Shown here: one piece after another, positions 36,291-43,916 of the stretch
Layout of the letters: each line of letters opens with the position of its first letter
Position numbering within the stretch: position 1 is the stretch's first letter
From: QIAW01 sp035487295
Lineage (GTDB): Bacteria > Acidobacteriota > Terriglobia > Terriglobales > Acidobacteriaceae
Direction of reading: 5' to 3'
DNA length: 64,000 bases
NCBI GenBank assembly: GCA_035487295.1
Contig: DATHMH010000025.1
Location: forward strand, 33,231-97,230
Position numbers and translations under genes: made by a program
Notes under the pieces: generated by a model
Database searches by the model: none
The model's input: the letters and a program-made list of their open reading frames with translations, nothing else
What the model was told of the DNA's origin: nothing

Positions 36291-37608
36291 TCAACACCGG
36301 TAGCCGTGTCACCGCTCCCTCGGGCTCAAACGGACACGGCTTACCTTCCAGGTGATCTTCAAACTCCTTGCGCCACTTATCTACGATGGAGATGGTCGGA
36401 ATGGCCGCCGCATCGCCAAGTGGGCAGAAGGTGCGTCCGAGCATGTTTTGCGCCAGGTACTTGATGTTGTCGATATCCTTCTTCAACCCACCGCCAGAGT
36501 GGAAACGAACCAGCGTCTTCTCCAGCCAGTCTGTACCTTCGCGGCAGGGGATACACCAGCCGCAGCTCTCATGCTTGTAAAACTTCATGATGCGGAGTGC
36601 GAATTTCACCATGCAGGTGCTGTCATCCACCATCACTACGCCGCCCGAGCCCAGGAATTCACCGCGCTTGGCGAACGAATCGAAGTCCATGTTCATCTGC
36701 TCGGCTTCTTCCGCGGTGAGGACAAAAGTGGATGAGCCCCCGGGAACTACAGCCTTCAATTTTTTCCCGCCAGGAATGCCGCCACCCACTTCATAAATCA
36801 TTTTCTTGAGTGGATATCCCAACGGCAGCTCGTAAACCCCGGGTTTGTTGATGTGTCCGCTCAGGCAGAACAGGCGCGTGCCGCCGTTCTTGGGCGTGCC
36901 CAGGTCGGCAAACTTCTGTCCGCCCATGAGGATGATGTGCGGCACCGAGGCCAGTGTCTCAACATTGTTGATGACGGTTGGACCGCCCCACAATCCGACC
37001 ACAGCGGGGAAGGGAGGCCGAATACGCGGAATGCCGCGTTTGCCTTCCAGGGACTCCATCAGCGCCGACTCTTCACCCACTTCATAGGCCCCGGCGCCGG
37101 TGTGCCAGTAGACATTGAACTCGCGTCCGCTGCCGAAGATGTTTTTGCCCAGAAAGCCGCGAGCGTAGGCATCGGCCAGCGCCTTGCGCATGATGTCCAC
37201 AAGATAACGGTACTCACCTCGGATGTAGACATAGCCGGTCTGAGCGCCCACCGCCAGGCCTGCAATCATTACACCCTCGATCACCGCATGTGGGTCATAC
37301 TCCAGGATCAGCCGGTCTTTGCAGGTGCCAGGTTCGCTCTCGTCGCCGTTGACCAGCACATACTTTGGCTTGCTCGACTCCTTAGGCACGAACGACCATT
37401 TCATGCCGGTAGGGAAGCCCGCCCCTCCACGCCCGCGCAAGTTCGAGGTCTTGACCTCGTTAGTGATGTCGTCGGGCTTCATCTGGAGAGCTTTCTGCAC
37501 GGCCTTGTAGCCATCGAGCTCCAGATAGCGGTCGATGCTGGTGGCGCCTTTGCCGAAGCGTTTCGAGACCACTCTGATTTCGTCGGGATGTGATACTAAG
37601 TCAGCCAT
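36283..37608 (-). CDS. nuoF: NADH-quinone oxidoreductase subunit F
   Basis: A 441-residue flavoprotein that takes electrons from NADH to FMN. The NADH/FMN region has GRGGAGFPTGMKW, LVNGDESEPGTCKDR and the glycine-rich GGGAYICGE-like equivalent (HTGAGAYEVGEESALMES). The 4Fe-4S ligands are in ESCGWCIPCREGT and the following GRTFCPLGD. It is of normal length, with a C-terminus ending in the repeat described. Confidence 0.96.
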   Translation of the reverse strand: MADLVSHPDEIRVVSKRFGKGATSIDRYLELDGYKAVQKALQMKPDDITNEVKTSNLRGRGGAGFPTGMKWSFVPKESSKPKYVLVNGDESEPGTCKDRLILEYDPHAVIEGVMIAGLAVGAQTGYVYIRGEYRYLVDIMRKALADAYARGFLGKNIFGSGREFNVYWHTGAGAYEVGEESALMESLEGKRGIPRIRPPFPAVVGLWGGPTVINNVETLASVPHIILMGGQKFADLGTPKNGGTRLFCLSGHINKPGVYELPLGYPLKKMIYEVGGGIPGGKKLKAVVPGGSSTFVLTAEEAEQMNMDFDSFAKRGEFLGSGGVVMVDDSTCMVKFALRIMKFYKHESCGWCIPCREGTDWLEKTLVRFHSGGGLKKDIDNIKYLAQNMLGRTFCPLGDAAAIPTISIVDKWRKEFEDHLEGKPCPFEPEGAVTRLPVLSH

Positions 37609-37611
37609 TTT

Positions 37612-37692
37612 TTATATTGGGTCATTGAGTGATTGGGTCATCGAGTCATTGATTTCAATGATTCAATGGTCCGATGATTCAATGACTCAATC
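37612..37692. repeat. TCATTGAGTCATTG-type repeat between nuoF and nuoE
   Basis: The spacer consists of variants of GGGTCATTGAGTGATTGGG and their reverse, such as GATTCAATGACTCAATC, which can form long imperfect hairpins. It resembles the repeat between nuoG and nuoF. No promoter was recognised. Confidence 0.6.
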
Positions 37693-37694
37693 AG

Positions 37695-38177
37695 CTACTG
37701 CTTCGACTTCTTTCTATAATCTTCCAGAACCTTATCCACTTTTTCCGGAGTCAAGTTCTCATGGAAATCGTAATTTACCTGGATTGCCGGGGCCCACGAG
37801 CACGCCCCGATACACTCAACTTCTTCCAGCGAGAACAGCCCGTCAGCCGTTTTCTGCTTATGACCGATGCCAAGCTTTTCCCGGCAATGATCAAAAACTT
37901 CTTCGCCGCCGCGCAGCATGCAACTGATGTTGGTGCAGACCTGCACGTGATACTTTCCCATAGGCTTGGTGTGCAGCAGCGAATAGTAGCTGATCACGTT
38001 GCGCACCTCCAGTTCAGTCAGATCGGTCTTTTTTGCCAAATAGGCAATGGCTTCGTCGGGCAGGTACCCAATTTCGTCCTGCGTGTACAGCAACATGGGG
38101 ACAAGGAAGGAGCGCCGTGTCGGGTACTCCTTGATCTTCTCGTCGAAGAACTTATCGAGTTTCTCAGAGATAACCAT
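37695..38177 (-). CDS. nuoE: NADH-quinone oxidoreductase subunit E
   Basis: A 160-residue thioredoxin-fold 2Fe-2S subunit. The cluster cysteines are in VCTNISCMLRG and VECIGACSWAPAIQVN. It works with NuoF and NuoG. It ends within 1 base of the nuoD start. Confidence 0.95.
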   Translation of the reverse strand: MVISEKLDKFFDEKIKEYPTRRSFLVPMLLYTQDEIGYLPDEAIAYLAKKTDLTELEVRNVISYYSLLHTKPMGKYHVQVCTNISCMLRGGEEVFDHCREKLGIGHKQKTADGLFSLEEVECIGACSWAPAIQVNYDFHENLTPEKVDKVLEDYRKKSKQ

Positions 38178-39377
38178 TTATCTGTCTATTTCACCCAGCA
38201 CAATATCTATGCTTCCGATGGCAGCAACTACATCAGCTATCAGCTTACCTTCGCACATTTTGTTCAGCGCCTGCAGGTTGGCATATGACGGTGAGCGCAT
38301 GTGTACTCGGTACGGTTTGGCCGTGCCATCGCTCATGATGTAGTAGCCCATTTCGCCGCGCGGCGATTCCACCGCCTGATAAACTTCGCCGGCCGGTACG
38401 GTGAAACCTTCTGTGACAATCTTGAAGTGGTAGATGAGCGCCTCCATCTGCGTCTTCATCTTTTCCCGGTCAGGAAGAACAACTTTAGGTGCATCGGCTT
38501 TCACCCGTCCCTCGGGCATTCCTTCCAGCGCCTGTTTCACAATCCCAATGGATTCGCGCAGCTCCCGCACGCGGCATACATAGCGGGCCCACACGTCTCC
38601 GTCTTGTGAGACCGGAACCTTGAACTTGAAATTCTCGTAGCCGGTGTAGGGCATATCGCGGCGCAGGTCCCAGTCAACCCCACTGGCGCGCAGAGCGGGC
38701 CCGGTTACGCCCAGCGCAACTGCGTCCTCCGCGGAAAGATGGGCAACGCCTTTCAGGCGTTCAATCCAGATTCGGTTGCCGGTCAGCAATCCTTCGTATT
38801 CATCCACTCGCGAAGGAAAGATGTCAGCGAATTTTTTTACTTTTTCAAAAAATCCCAGCGGCGCGTCCAGGGCCAGACCACCCACACGGAAGTAGGAGGT
38901 CATCATGCGCTGCCCGCTGACCATCTCAAAGATGCGCAGGATATCTTCGCGTTCGCGGAAACAATAAAGAAATACGGTCATGGCTCCGATATCGAGCGCG
39001 TGCGTCCCCAACCAGACCAGATGGGAGGCAATACGCGTCAGCTCGTTGAGCATCACGCGCATCCACTGCGCGCGCGGCGGAATCTCCATGCCCAAAAGCT
39101 TCTCTACCGCCAGCACATAACAGAGGTTATTGGTCATGGGGCACAGATAATCGATGCGGTCGGTGAGCACCACTACTTGCTGATAGAACTTCGCCTCGCA
39201 GGTTTTCTCGATGCCGGTGTGCAGGTAGCCTATGTCGGGCACCATGCGCACCACGCTCTCGCCGTCAATTTCAAGCAGCAAGCGAAGCACCCCGTGGGTT
39301 GAAGGGTGCTGCGGCCCCATGTTGAGAACCATGGTGCTTTCGGTGACATCGAGCTGGGCAACTCCGGGCAGTGCCAT
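38178..39377 (-). CDS. nuoD: NADH-quinone oxidoreductase subunit D
   Basis: A 399-residue 49-kDa-type subunit of the quinone module with MGPQHPSTHGVLRLLLEIDGE and DIGYLHTGIEK motifs. The start at 39377 overlaps the nuoC stop (TAATG). Residues before this in the open frame are nuoC sequence in another frame. Confidence 0.95.
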   Translation of the reverse strand: MALPGVAQLDVTESTMVLNMGPQHPSTHGVLRLLLEIDGESVVRMVPDIGYLHTGIEKTCEAKFYQQVVVLTDRIDYLCPMTNNLCYVLAVEKLLGMEIPPRAQWMRVMLNELTRIASHLVWLGTHALDIGAMTVFLYCFREREDILRIFEMVSGQRMMTSYFRVGGLALDAPLGFFEKVKKFADIFPSRVDEYEGLLTGNRIWIERLKGVAHLSAEDAVALGVTGPALRASGVDWDLRRDMPYTGYENFKFKVPVSQDGDVWARYVCRVRELRESIGIVKQALEGMPEGRVKADAPKVVLPDREKMKTQMEALIYHFKIVTEGFTVPAGEVYQAVESPRGEMGYYIMSDGTAKPYRVHMRSPSYANLQALNKMCEGKLIADVVAAIGSIDIVLGEIDR

Positions 39378-39874
39378 TAGCGGTAGCCCTCCACAGGATA
39401 ATCTTTGCGCAGCGGATGGCCTTCCCAATCATCGGGCATCAGAATACGGCGAAGATTAGGGTGGTTCAGGAAGCGTATTCCGAAGAGATCGAAAATTTCG
39501 CGTTCGAAGAAATTGGCTGCCGCCCACACGGAAGTGATGGATTCCAGGCTGGGATCATCTCCGGCCAGCTTGACCTTCAGGCGCAGCCGCTCTTTGCGCG
39601 TATGTGAAAGCAAGTGATAGCAGACCTCAAATCGCGGCTCGCTGGGGTGTAGATCCACGCAGGTGATATCAGAGAGAAAATTGAAGCTGGTGGCAGCGTC
39701 GGTCCGCAGCAATTCGCAGGCTTCACGTATGAAAGCCCTGTCCAGGTAGACGGAAAGCTCGTTGCGGTCGAATTTCGCGCCCTGCACGGCGCTGTTCTTC
39801 CATGCCGTCAGCCGGGCCACTGCCGGCCGGTCTTTGAGTTGGGCAAGATCCGTGACTGCGGGGGAGAGGGGCAT
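39377..39874 (-). CDS. nuoC: NADH-quinone oxidoreductase subunit C
   Basis: A 165-residue 30-kDa-type subunit with the conserved ANFFEREIFDLFGIRFLNHPNLRRILMPDDWEGHPLRKDYP block. The start at 39874 is chosen because the reading frame beyond it overlaps nuoA. It directly follows nuoA, so nuoB is missing from its usual place. Confidence 0.92.
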   Translation of the reverse strand: MPLSPAVTDLAQLKDRPAVARLTAWKNSAVQGAKFDRNELSVYLDRAFIREACELLRTDAATSFNFLSDITCVDLHPSEPRFEVCYHLLSHTRKERLRLKVKLAGDDPSLESITSVWAAANFFEREIFDLFGIRFLNHPNLRRILMPDDWEGHPLRKDYPVEGYR

Positions 39875-40287
39875 CAGGATTCTTCCCCTTCCGGCTTGTT
39901 CCAATCCAGCACACCCTTCTTCCATATATAGAAGAAGCCGACCAGCACGATGCCGATATACACCAGCATCTCTACGAAGCCGAAATACCTGCTCCCGTAC
40001 TTGGCTGCATTGCTCAAATCGCGGTAGATGACCGCCCAGGGATAAAGGAAAATTGCTTCTACATCGAACAGAATAAACAGCATACCCACCAGGTAAAACC
40101 TGACCGTGAAGCGCTGGCGGGCATCGCCGGTGGGCCGTATACCGCACTCATAAGGGGTCATTTTTGCGCGGGTGGGGCGTCGTTTCCCGAGCAGAGCGGA
40201 AAGAGCCACCATGCCCCCCGCAATCCCCAAAGCGAAGAGTATATGAATAAGCAACGGCAAATAACGGGCGAAATAGTTGTCGGGCAT
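39874..40287 (-). CDS. nuoA: NADH-quinone oxidoreductase subunit A
   Basis: A 137-residue membrane subunit that begins the nuo operon. It has KMTPYECGIRPTGDARQRFTVRFYLVGMLFILFDVEAIFLYPWA, the NuoA signature, and three helices. The ATG at 40287 is preferred over the longer frame to 40320. Its stop overlaps the nuoC start (ATGA). Confidence 0.93.
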   Translation of the reverse strand: MPDNYFARYLPLLIHILFALGIAGGMVALSALLGKRRPTRAKMTPYECGIRPTGDARQRFTVRFYLVGMLFILFDVEAIFLYPWAVIYRDLSNAAKYGSRYFGFVEMLVYIGIVLVGFFYIWKKGVLDWNKPEGEES

Positions 40288-40468
40288 AGAAGAGCTGTAT
40301 ATACTGAGCGCCACAAACAAATGTGTAGCAAACTTTTGAGTTTAGTTTTTTGCGTTGGAGGGTGTCAAGTTTTTGGGTGCACCATTCCAAGGCAGGTTAA
40401 AATGAGATGAAAGTTTGCTGCAAGGCAGGGGAACTCTCCTTTGACCTCGGCGGCTTCCATCGCTACAG

Positions 40469-40710
40469 TGAGCTTTAGGTGAGCGCAGTTGCGCGCGAAC
40501 CAAAAGCGAGGGCGTAGCGGCACGGTTTTGGCTGCGGAGCCCTTAGATTGCGGGTGAGCTTTTGGTGAGGGCTGTGGTGCGTGAGGGCGTAGCAGCTTGG
40601 TTTTGGCTGCGGAGCCCTTAGATTTGCGGGTGAGCTTTTGGTGAGTGCTGTCGCGCGCGAACCAAAAGCGAGGGCGTAGCAGCCTGGTTTTGGCTGCGGA
40701 GCCCTTAGAC
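40469..40710. repeat. Three imperfect tandem repeats of about 80 bp
   Basis: Three units start at 40469, 40555 and 40631 (86, 76 and 80 bp) with TGAGCTTTTGGTGAG at the start and TTTTGGCTGCGGAGCCC near the end. Each contains CCAAAAGCGAGGGCGTAGC or a shorter version. A short-lived 100-residue frame on the minus strand (40475-40777) simply translates the units. It precedes the unknown gene at 40725 and follows the nuoA upstream region (40288-40468), where nothing else was recognised. Confidence 0.8.
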
Positions 40711-40724
40711 TATAAGAGACGGAC

Positions 40725-41360
40725 ATGATTTTTGGATTTAACACTGACATTAAGCACGAAGATGTGGTGTACCACATTCAAAGCGAAGCGCGGCAGGCAG
40801 ACCTGCTGCTGCAAACCCAGGTTTTCGTTCGCGGGCGCTGTATCGGCAAGCACGCCACGTCGTATGCGGACCGGATGGTAAAGCCCGATTTCTCTGACGA
40901 GCAGATGCATGAGCTGCTCAAGATTCAGCACAAGAATGTGATTGATACGATCCGTGCGGGCAACATCGCAACCCTGTTTGCGCCTACTCAGATGCTGCCC
41001 CGCGAAGGGGCAGAAATTCAGGACGCCAGCCAGCATGGCGATGGGCTCTCCCTGCACTGGTTGAATGCCGACGCGATCCACCAGGACAATTCAATTTTGA
41101 TGAAGTTCAAAGTTACCCACCAGGGGCAGCCTGTGGCAGGGGCGCAGATTACCTCGCGTCTGCATGTCGCCAGCGATGCTCCTATCTACCTGGAAACCAA
41201 AAGTGACGACCAGGGCCTGGCAGAGATGAAAGTCTTTCTCGATGAATCCGCTTTAGTGGAAGCTGCCGTGCTGGTGCAGGCTACGTATGGGGAACGCCAG
41301 TCTACCCGCAAGTTCCGCCTCAAGAAGCAGACGACCGCGGTTCCACAACACTCGATCTGA
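40725..41360 (+). CDS. Conserved hypothetical protein
   Basis: A 211-residue protein without recognised domain names. The N-terminal third (FNTDIKHEDVVYHIQSEARQADLLLQTQVFVRGRCIGKHATSY) looks conserved, a helical middle part holds DEQMHELLKIQHKNVIDTIRAG, and the C-terminal 90 residues look like an Ig-like domain (VTHQGQPVAGAQITSRLHV...DDQGLAEMKVFLDESAL). No signal peptide or membrane segment is seen, so it is probably cytoplasmic. It starts 14 bases after the tandem repeats. Confidence 0.75.
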   Translation: MIFGFNTDIKHEDVVYHIQSEARQADLLLQTQVFVRGRCIGKHATSYADRMVKPDFSDEQMHELLKIQHKNVIDTIRAGNIATLFAPTQMLPREGAEIQDASQHGDGLSLHWLNADAIHQDNSILMKFKVTHQGQPVAGAQITSRLHVASDAPIYLETKSDDQGLAEMKVFLDESALVEAAVLVQATYGERQSTRKFRLKKQTTAVPQHSI

Positions 41361-41391
41361 TTTACGATTTAAGAAGCACGATTTACGATTG
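41359..41391 (-). repeat. Inverted copy of the TCGTAAATCG repeat upstream of thiS
   Basis: The 33-bp stretch, read on the minus strand, matches 29 of 33 positions of the copy at 41625-41657, which lies on the plus strand after thiS. Thus thiS is bracketed by inverted copies. A related copy lies at 25179-25207. Confidence 0.7.
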
Positions 41392-41420
41392 TCCACTTGC
41401 AGCCATCGTCTGCTTTCCTT

Positions 41421-41633
41421 ATGAATCTGATCATCAATGGCGAGTCCCGCGAATTTCCCGAGCCAGCGTTGACCCTTTCAGCTCTGATCCTCGAAAGGCT
41501 GGGAATGAAAGCGGACCGCGTGGCCGTAGAACTTAATCGCCGGATTGCCAGCCGCGGAGAATGGGAATCTACATTTGTGAAAGATGGGGATTGCCTGGAG
41601 ATCGTCCACTTTGTTGGCGGCGGCAAATCGTAA
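41421..41633 (+). CDS. thiS: Sulfur-carrier protein ThiS
   Basis: A 70-residue ubiquitin-like sulfur carrier of thiamine biosynthesis (MNLIINGESREF start, VAVELNRRIASRGEW core, GDCLEIVHFVGGG end). Mature ThiS must end in Gly-Gly to be adenylated by ThiF. Here two extra residues (KS) follow GGG, and the AAATCGTAA that encodes them and the stop belongs to the flanking repeat. The start is the ATG at 41421. No thiG or other thi gene is adjacent. MoaD is less likely because of the ThiS-like length and VAVELN motif. Confidence 0.85.
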   Translation: MNLIINGESREFPEPALTLSALILERLGMKADRVAVELNRRIASRGEWESTFVKDGDCLEIVHFVGGGKS

Positions 41634-41657
41634 ATCGTACTTCGTAAATCGCAAATC
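41625..41657 (+). repeat. TCGTACTTCGTAAATCG repeat at the thiS 3' end
   Basis: The repeat overlaps the last three codons of thiS and supplies its stop. It is the mirror copy of 41359-41391 (29 of 33 identical), and resembles 25179-25207. Confidence 0.7.
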
Positions 41658-41719
41658 CCCCCGTCCTCCGATGACTCTGCCCTGATAACAAAAAATATAC
41701 CTCGGAGGCTAAATATTTC

Positions 41720-41788
41720 TTGACTCTCAACATTCTGGCTCTAGAATGTTTTAAACATTTCTTAACCTTTCATGTTTTAAACATGAAA
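41720..41788 (+). promoter_or_regulatory. Promoter and two palindromic operators of the MerR-type gene
   Basis: TTGACT (41720-41725) and TAGAAT (41742-41747), 16 bases apart, make a good sigma-70-type promoter. Two palindromes with the shared core ATGTTTTAAACAT follow: a 15-bp one at 41745-41759 overlapping the -10 and a 21-bp perfect one at 41768-41788 (10+1+10). Their centres are 26 bp apart. AACATTCT (41729-41736) and AGAATGTT (41743-41750) form a third pair. The layout fits a repressor that blocks its own gene. Confidence 0.65.
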
Positions 41789-41827
41789 TTTTGGAAATGG
41801 TTTTAAGGGCAGGAGCAGTGAAGTTGA

Positions 41828-42307
41828 ATGCAGGAGTTCACCTCCCATGACGTGGTTGCATTAACCGGGATTTCGCCGCGGCAGTTGCAGTGGTGGGATG
41901 AGCAGGGCATTGTCTCTCCCGCGCGCCAGGGCCGGTGCCGGCTCTATTCGTTTGCCGATCTGACCGAAATCTCCGTTATTTGCGAGCTGCGCCGCAAGGG
42001 GTTTTCGTTGCAGCGGGTGCGCAAGGTGCTGCGGTTTCTGCAGCGTGAATTAGGCAAGCGCCTGGTGGAAACTCTCAGTCAGAGCGCTGACGTGCATCTG
42101 CTGACCGATGGGCAGCGTATTTACCTGGAGACATCCGCCCGGCAGGTAATTGACGTTCTGAAGAATGCACGGCAGCCGCTGCTGACCATCTGCCTCTCCG
42201 ATACGCTGCGCCAGGTGCGTGCTGACATACGAGGCAGGGATTTTCGTAATAAGAAGTCTGTTCGTTCTGCAGTCTGGGTTCGTTCGCGGCGAAAGGATTC
42301 GGCGTGA
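41828..42307 (+). CDS. MerR-family transcriptional regulator
   Basis: A 159-residue protein with a MerR-type winged helix at the N-terminus (DVVALTGISPRQLQWWDEQGIVSPARQGRCRLYSFADLTEISVI) and a basic C-terminus. No conserved metal-binding cysteines are seen, so the ligand is unknown. The ATG at 41828 is preceded by AGGAG. It probably binds the palindromes upstream of its own promoter. A small cysteine-rich protein gene follows after 55 bases. Confidence 0.82.
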   Translation: MQEFTSHDVVALTGISPRQLQWWDEQGIVSPARQGRCRLYSFADLTEISVICELRRKGFSLQRVRKVLRFLQRELGKRLVETLSQSADVHLLTDGQRIYLETSARQVIDVLKNARQPLLTICLSDTLRQVRADIRGRDFRNKKSVRSAVWVRSRRKDSA

Positions 42308-42362
42308 ACGGCAGGCAGTGCACGGTAACAGTGTTGTATTCCTGCGGTGCTGGAGGTGGTGA

Positions 42363-42626
42363 ATGGTGCATGAACTGAATTTTCTGAGTGAGTGGATCCC
42401 TGAACAAATGCAACCAGGTACTCTCTTCGTGCTGGAAAATGCCGGTGCTACAGGCGAAGGAGATGACCCTTACTGGGCTGTGCTCGCTTGTCCCGAGTGC
42501 GGCACGTTAGGGCTGGTCACGCGCAAGCAGCTTGCCGGGCTGGTTGCCGTCATCTGCGGCTCCAACTGCTGTTCCGCCCAGTATTACATTCACGAGAATG
42601 ATATCGTAGTGCGCAAAGCGAGCTGA
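42363..42626 (+). CDS. Small cysteine-rich (zinc-ribbon-like) protein
   Basis: An 87-residue protein. CPECG and later CGSNCC suggest a metal-binding ribbon (CxxC...CxxxCC). The function is unknown. It lies just downstream of the MerR-type gene and could be co-transcribed, so it may be a target of that regulator. It is convergent with ribBA (1 base apart). Confidence 0.7.
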   Translation: MVHELNFLSEWIPEQMQPGTLFVLENAGATGEGDDPYWAVLACPECGTLGLVTRKQLAGLVAVICGSNCCSAQYYIHENDIVVRKAS

Positions 42627-42627
42627 A

Positions 42628-43815
42628 TCAGCAGTTGCCGGGATGCCTGGAAGCTGTGTCTTTGCCTTCACCTACCGGAATGGGTATCTGCTCCACGATG
42701 CGGATGCCGTAGCCCTCTAAACCTGCCACGCGGCGGGGATGATTGGTCAGCAGGCGGATCTCTTTGATCCCCAGGTCTGAGAGAATCTGTGCGCCGATCC
42801 CGATTTCGCGCTGGGTCTTGCGCTGATGATCAGGCTGTGACGGCTCGCGGGACTCGCGATGAAATGTCAGCGTAGGCTTGTCGCCCACTTTTTCGATGGA
42901 AAATCCCTTGGAAGTCTGGTGCAGGTAAATCAGGGCGCCATGGTCCTGCTCCGCGATCATGCGCAGTGAATGCGCGATGGTGGCCTGGCAGGTGCACCAG
43001 GTGGCTCCGAACACATCGCCAACCAGGCAATGGGAATGCATGCGTACCAGCACAGGGCGAGAGCCGAACTTCGCTGCGTCGCCGCGCAGCAAAGCAACAT
43101 GGAATTCGTGGTCCAGTTCACTCTCGTAGGCAATCATGCGAAATTCGCCGTACGGTGTGGGCAGCAGAGCCTCGCCAACGCGATTGACGTAACGTTCGTT
43201 CTTAATGCGGTAACGGATGAGCTCGGCCACCGTCAGCATCTTCAAATCATGCTTCTGGCAGAATTCGATCAGGTGCGGCACGCGTGCCATGTTGCCATCT
43301 TCGTTCATGATCTCGCAAATCACCCCAGCGGGTACCAGGCCCGCCAGGCGCGCCAGATCTACGGAAGCTTCGGTTTGGCCGGCGCGCACCAGCACGCCAC
43401 CCTTGCGGGCACGCAGGGGAAAAACGTGTCCAGGGCGCACTAGGTCGCTGGGGCGAGACTGGGGATCAACCGCCACCTGGATGGTGCGGGCCCGGTCGTG
43501 GGCAGAGATCCCAGTGGTTACGCCTTCCTTGGCCTCAATGCTTTCACAGAATGCGGTGCCATAAGGTGAATCATTGATGGCGGTCATGGGACCAATCCGA
43601 AGATAATCGAGGCGCTCTTCGGTGAGTGCCAGGCAGATAAGCCCACGGCCATATTTGGCCATGAAGTTGACGGCCTCAGGCGTCACTTTTTCCGCCGCCA
43701 GGGTAAGGTCGCCTTCGTTTTCGCGGTCTTCGTCGTCCACCACAACGATCATGCGTCCGGCGCGAATTTCTTCGATCGCCGCCTCCACGGTCGTAAATGG
43801 CGTTTTTGGACCCAT
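42628..43815 (-). CDS. ribBA: Bifunctional RibBA with degenerate GTP cyclohydrolase II half
   Basis: A 395-residue protein. The N-terminal half is 3,4-dihydroxy-2-butanone-4-phosphate synthase (VVDDEDRENEGDL, SAHDRARTI, RPGHVFPLRARKGGVLVRAGQTEASVDL). The C-terminal half is GTP cyclohydrolase II with the zinc cysteines preserved (CLVGDVFGATWCTC), but the substrate region that normally reads EGRGIGL, followed by an AYxLQ segment, is replaced (HQTSKGFSIEK...). The REIGIGAQIL block and LLTNHPRRV remain. The first step of riboflavin synthesis by this half is therefore uncertain, the second likely. Confidence 0.88.
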   Translation of the reverse strand: MGPKTPFTTVEAAIEEIRAGRMIVVVDDEDRENEGDLTLAAEKVTPEAVNFMAKYGRGLICLALTEERLDYLRIGPMTAINDSPYGTAFCESIEAKEGVTTGISAHDRARTIQVAVDPQSRPSDLVRPGHVFPLRARKGGVLVRAGQTEASVDLARLAGLVPAGVICEIMNEDGNMARVPHLIEFCQKHDLKMLTVAELIRYRIKNERYVNRVGEALLPTPYGEFRMIAYESELDHEFHVALLRGDAAKFGSRPVLVRMHSHCLVGDVFGATWCTCQATIAHSLRMIAEQDHGALIYLHQTSKGFSIEKVGDKPTLTFHRESREPSQPDHQRKTQREIGIGAQILSDLGIKEIRLLTNHPRRVAGLEGYGIRIVEQIPIPVGEGKDTASRHPGNC

Positions 43816-43916
43816 GAAGAAAATTGTAGCAGGATGAAAAACTTACTGCGGCAGAACTCACCCATTTGATCAATATTGCTTTCTACAGAATCCCTCAGAA
43901 AGCCAAAGCTCAAAGG

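Noticed and set aside
39875..40147. N-terminal extension of nuoC to 40147
   Set aside because: It overlaps nuoA in another frame; the conserved NuoC starts at 39874.
40469..40710. Possible CRISPR array
   Set aside because: The repeats are long, imperfect and directly adjoining with no unique spacers, and there are no cas genes.
40475..40777. A minus-strand frame of about 100 residues with LRAPQPKP-type repeats
   Set aside because: It only translates the tandem DNA repeat at 40469-40710 and has no ribosome site or family resemblance.
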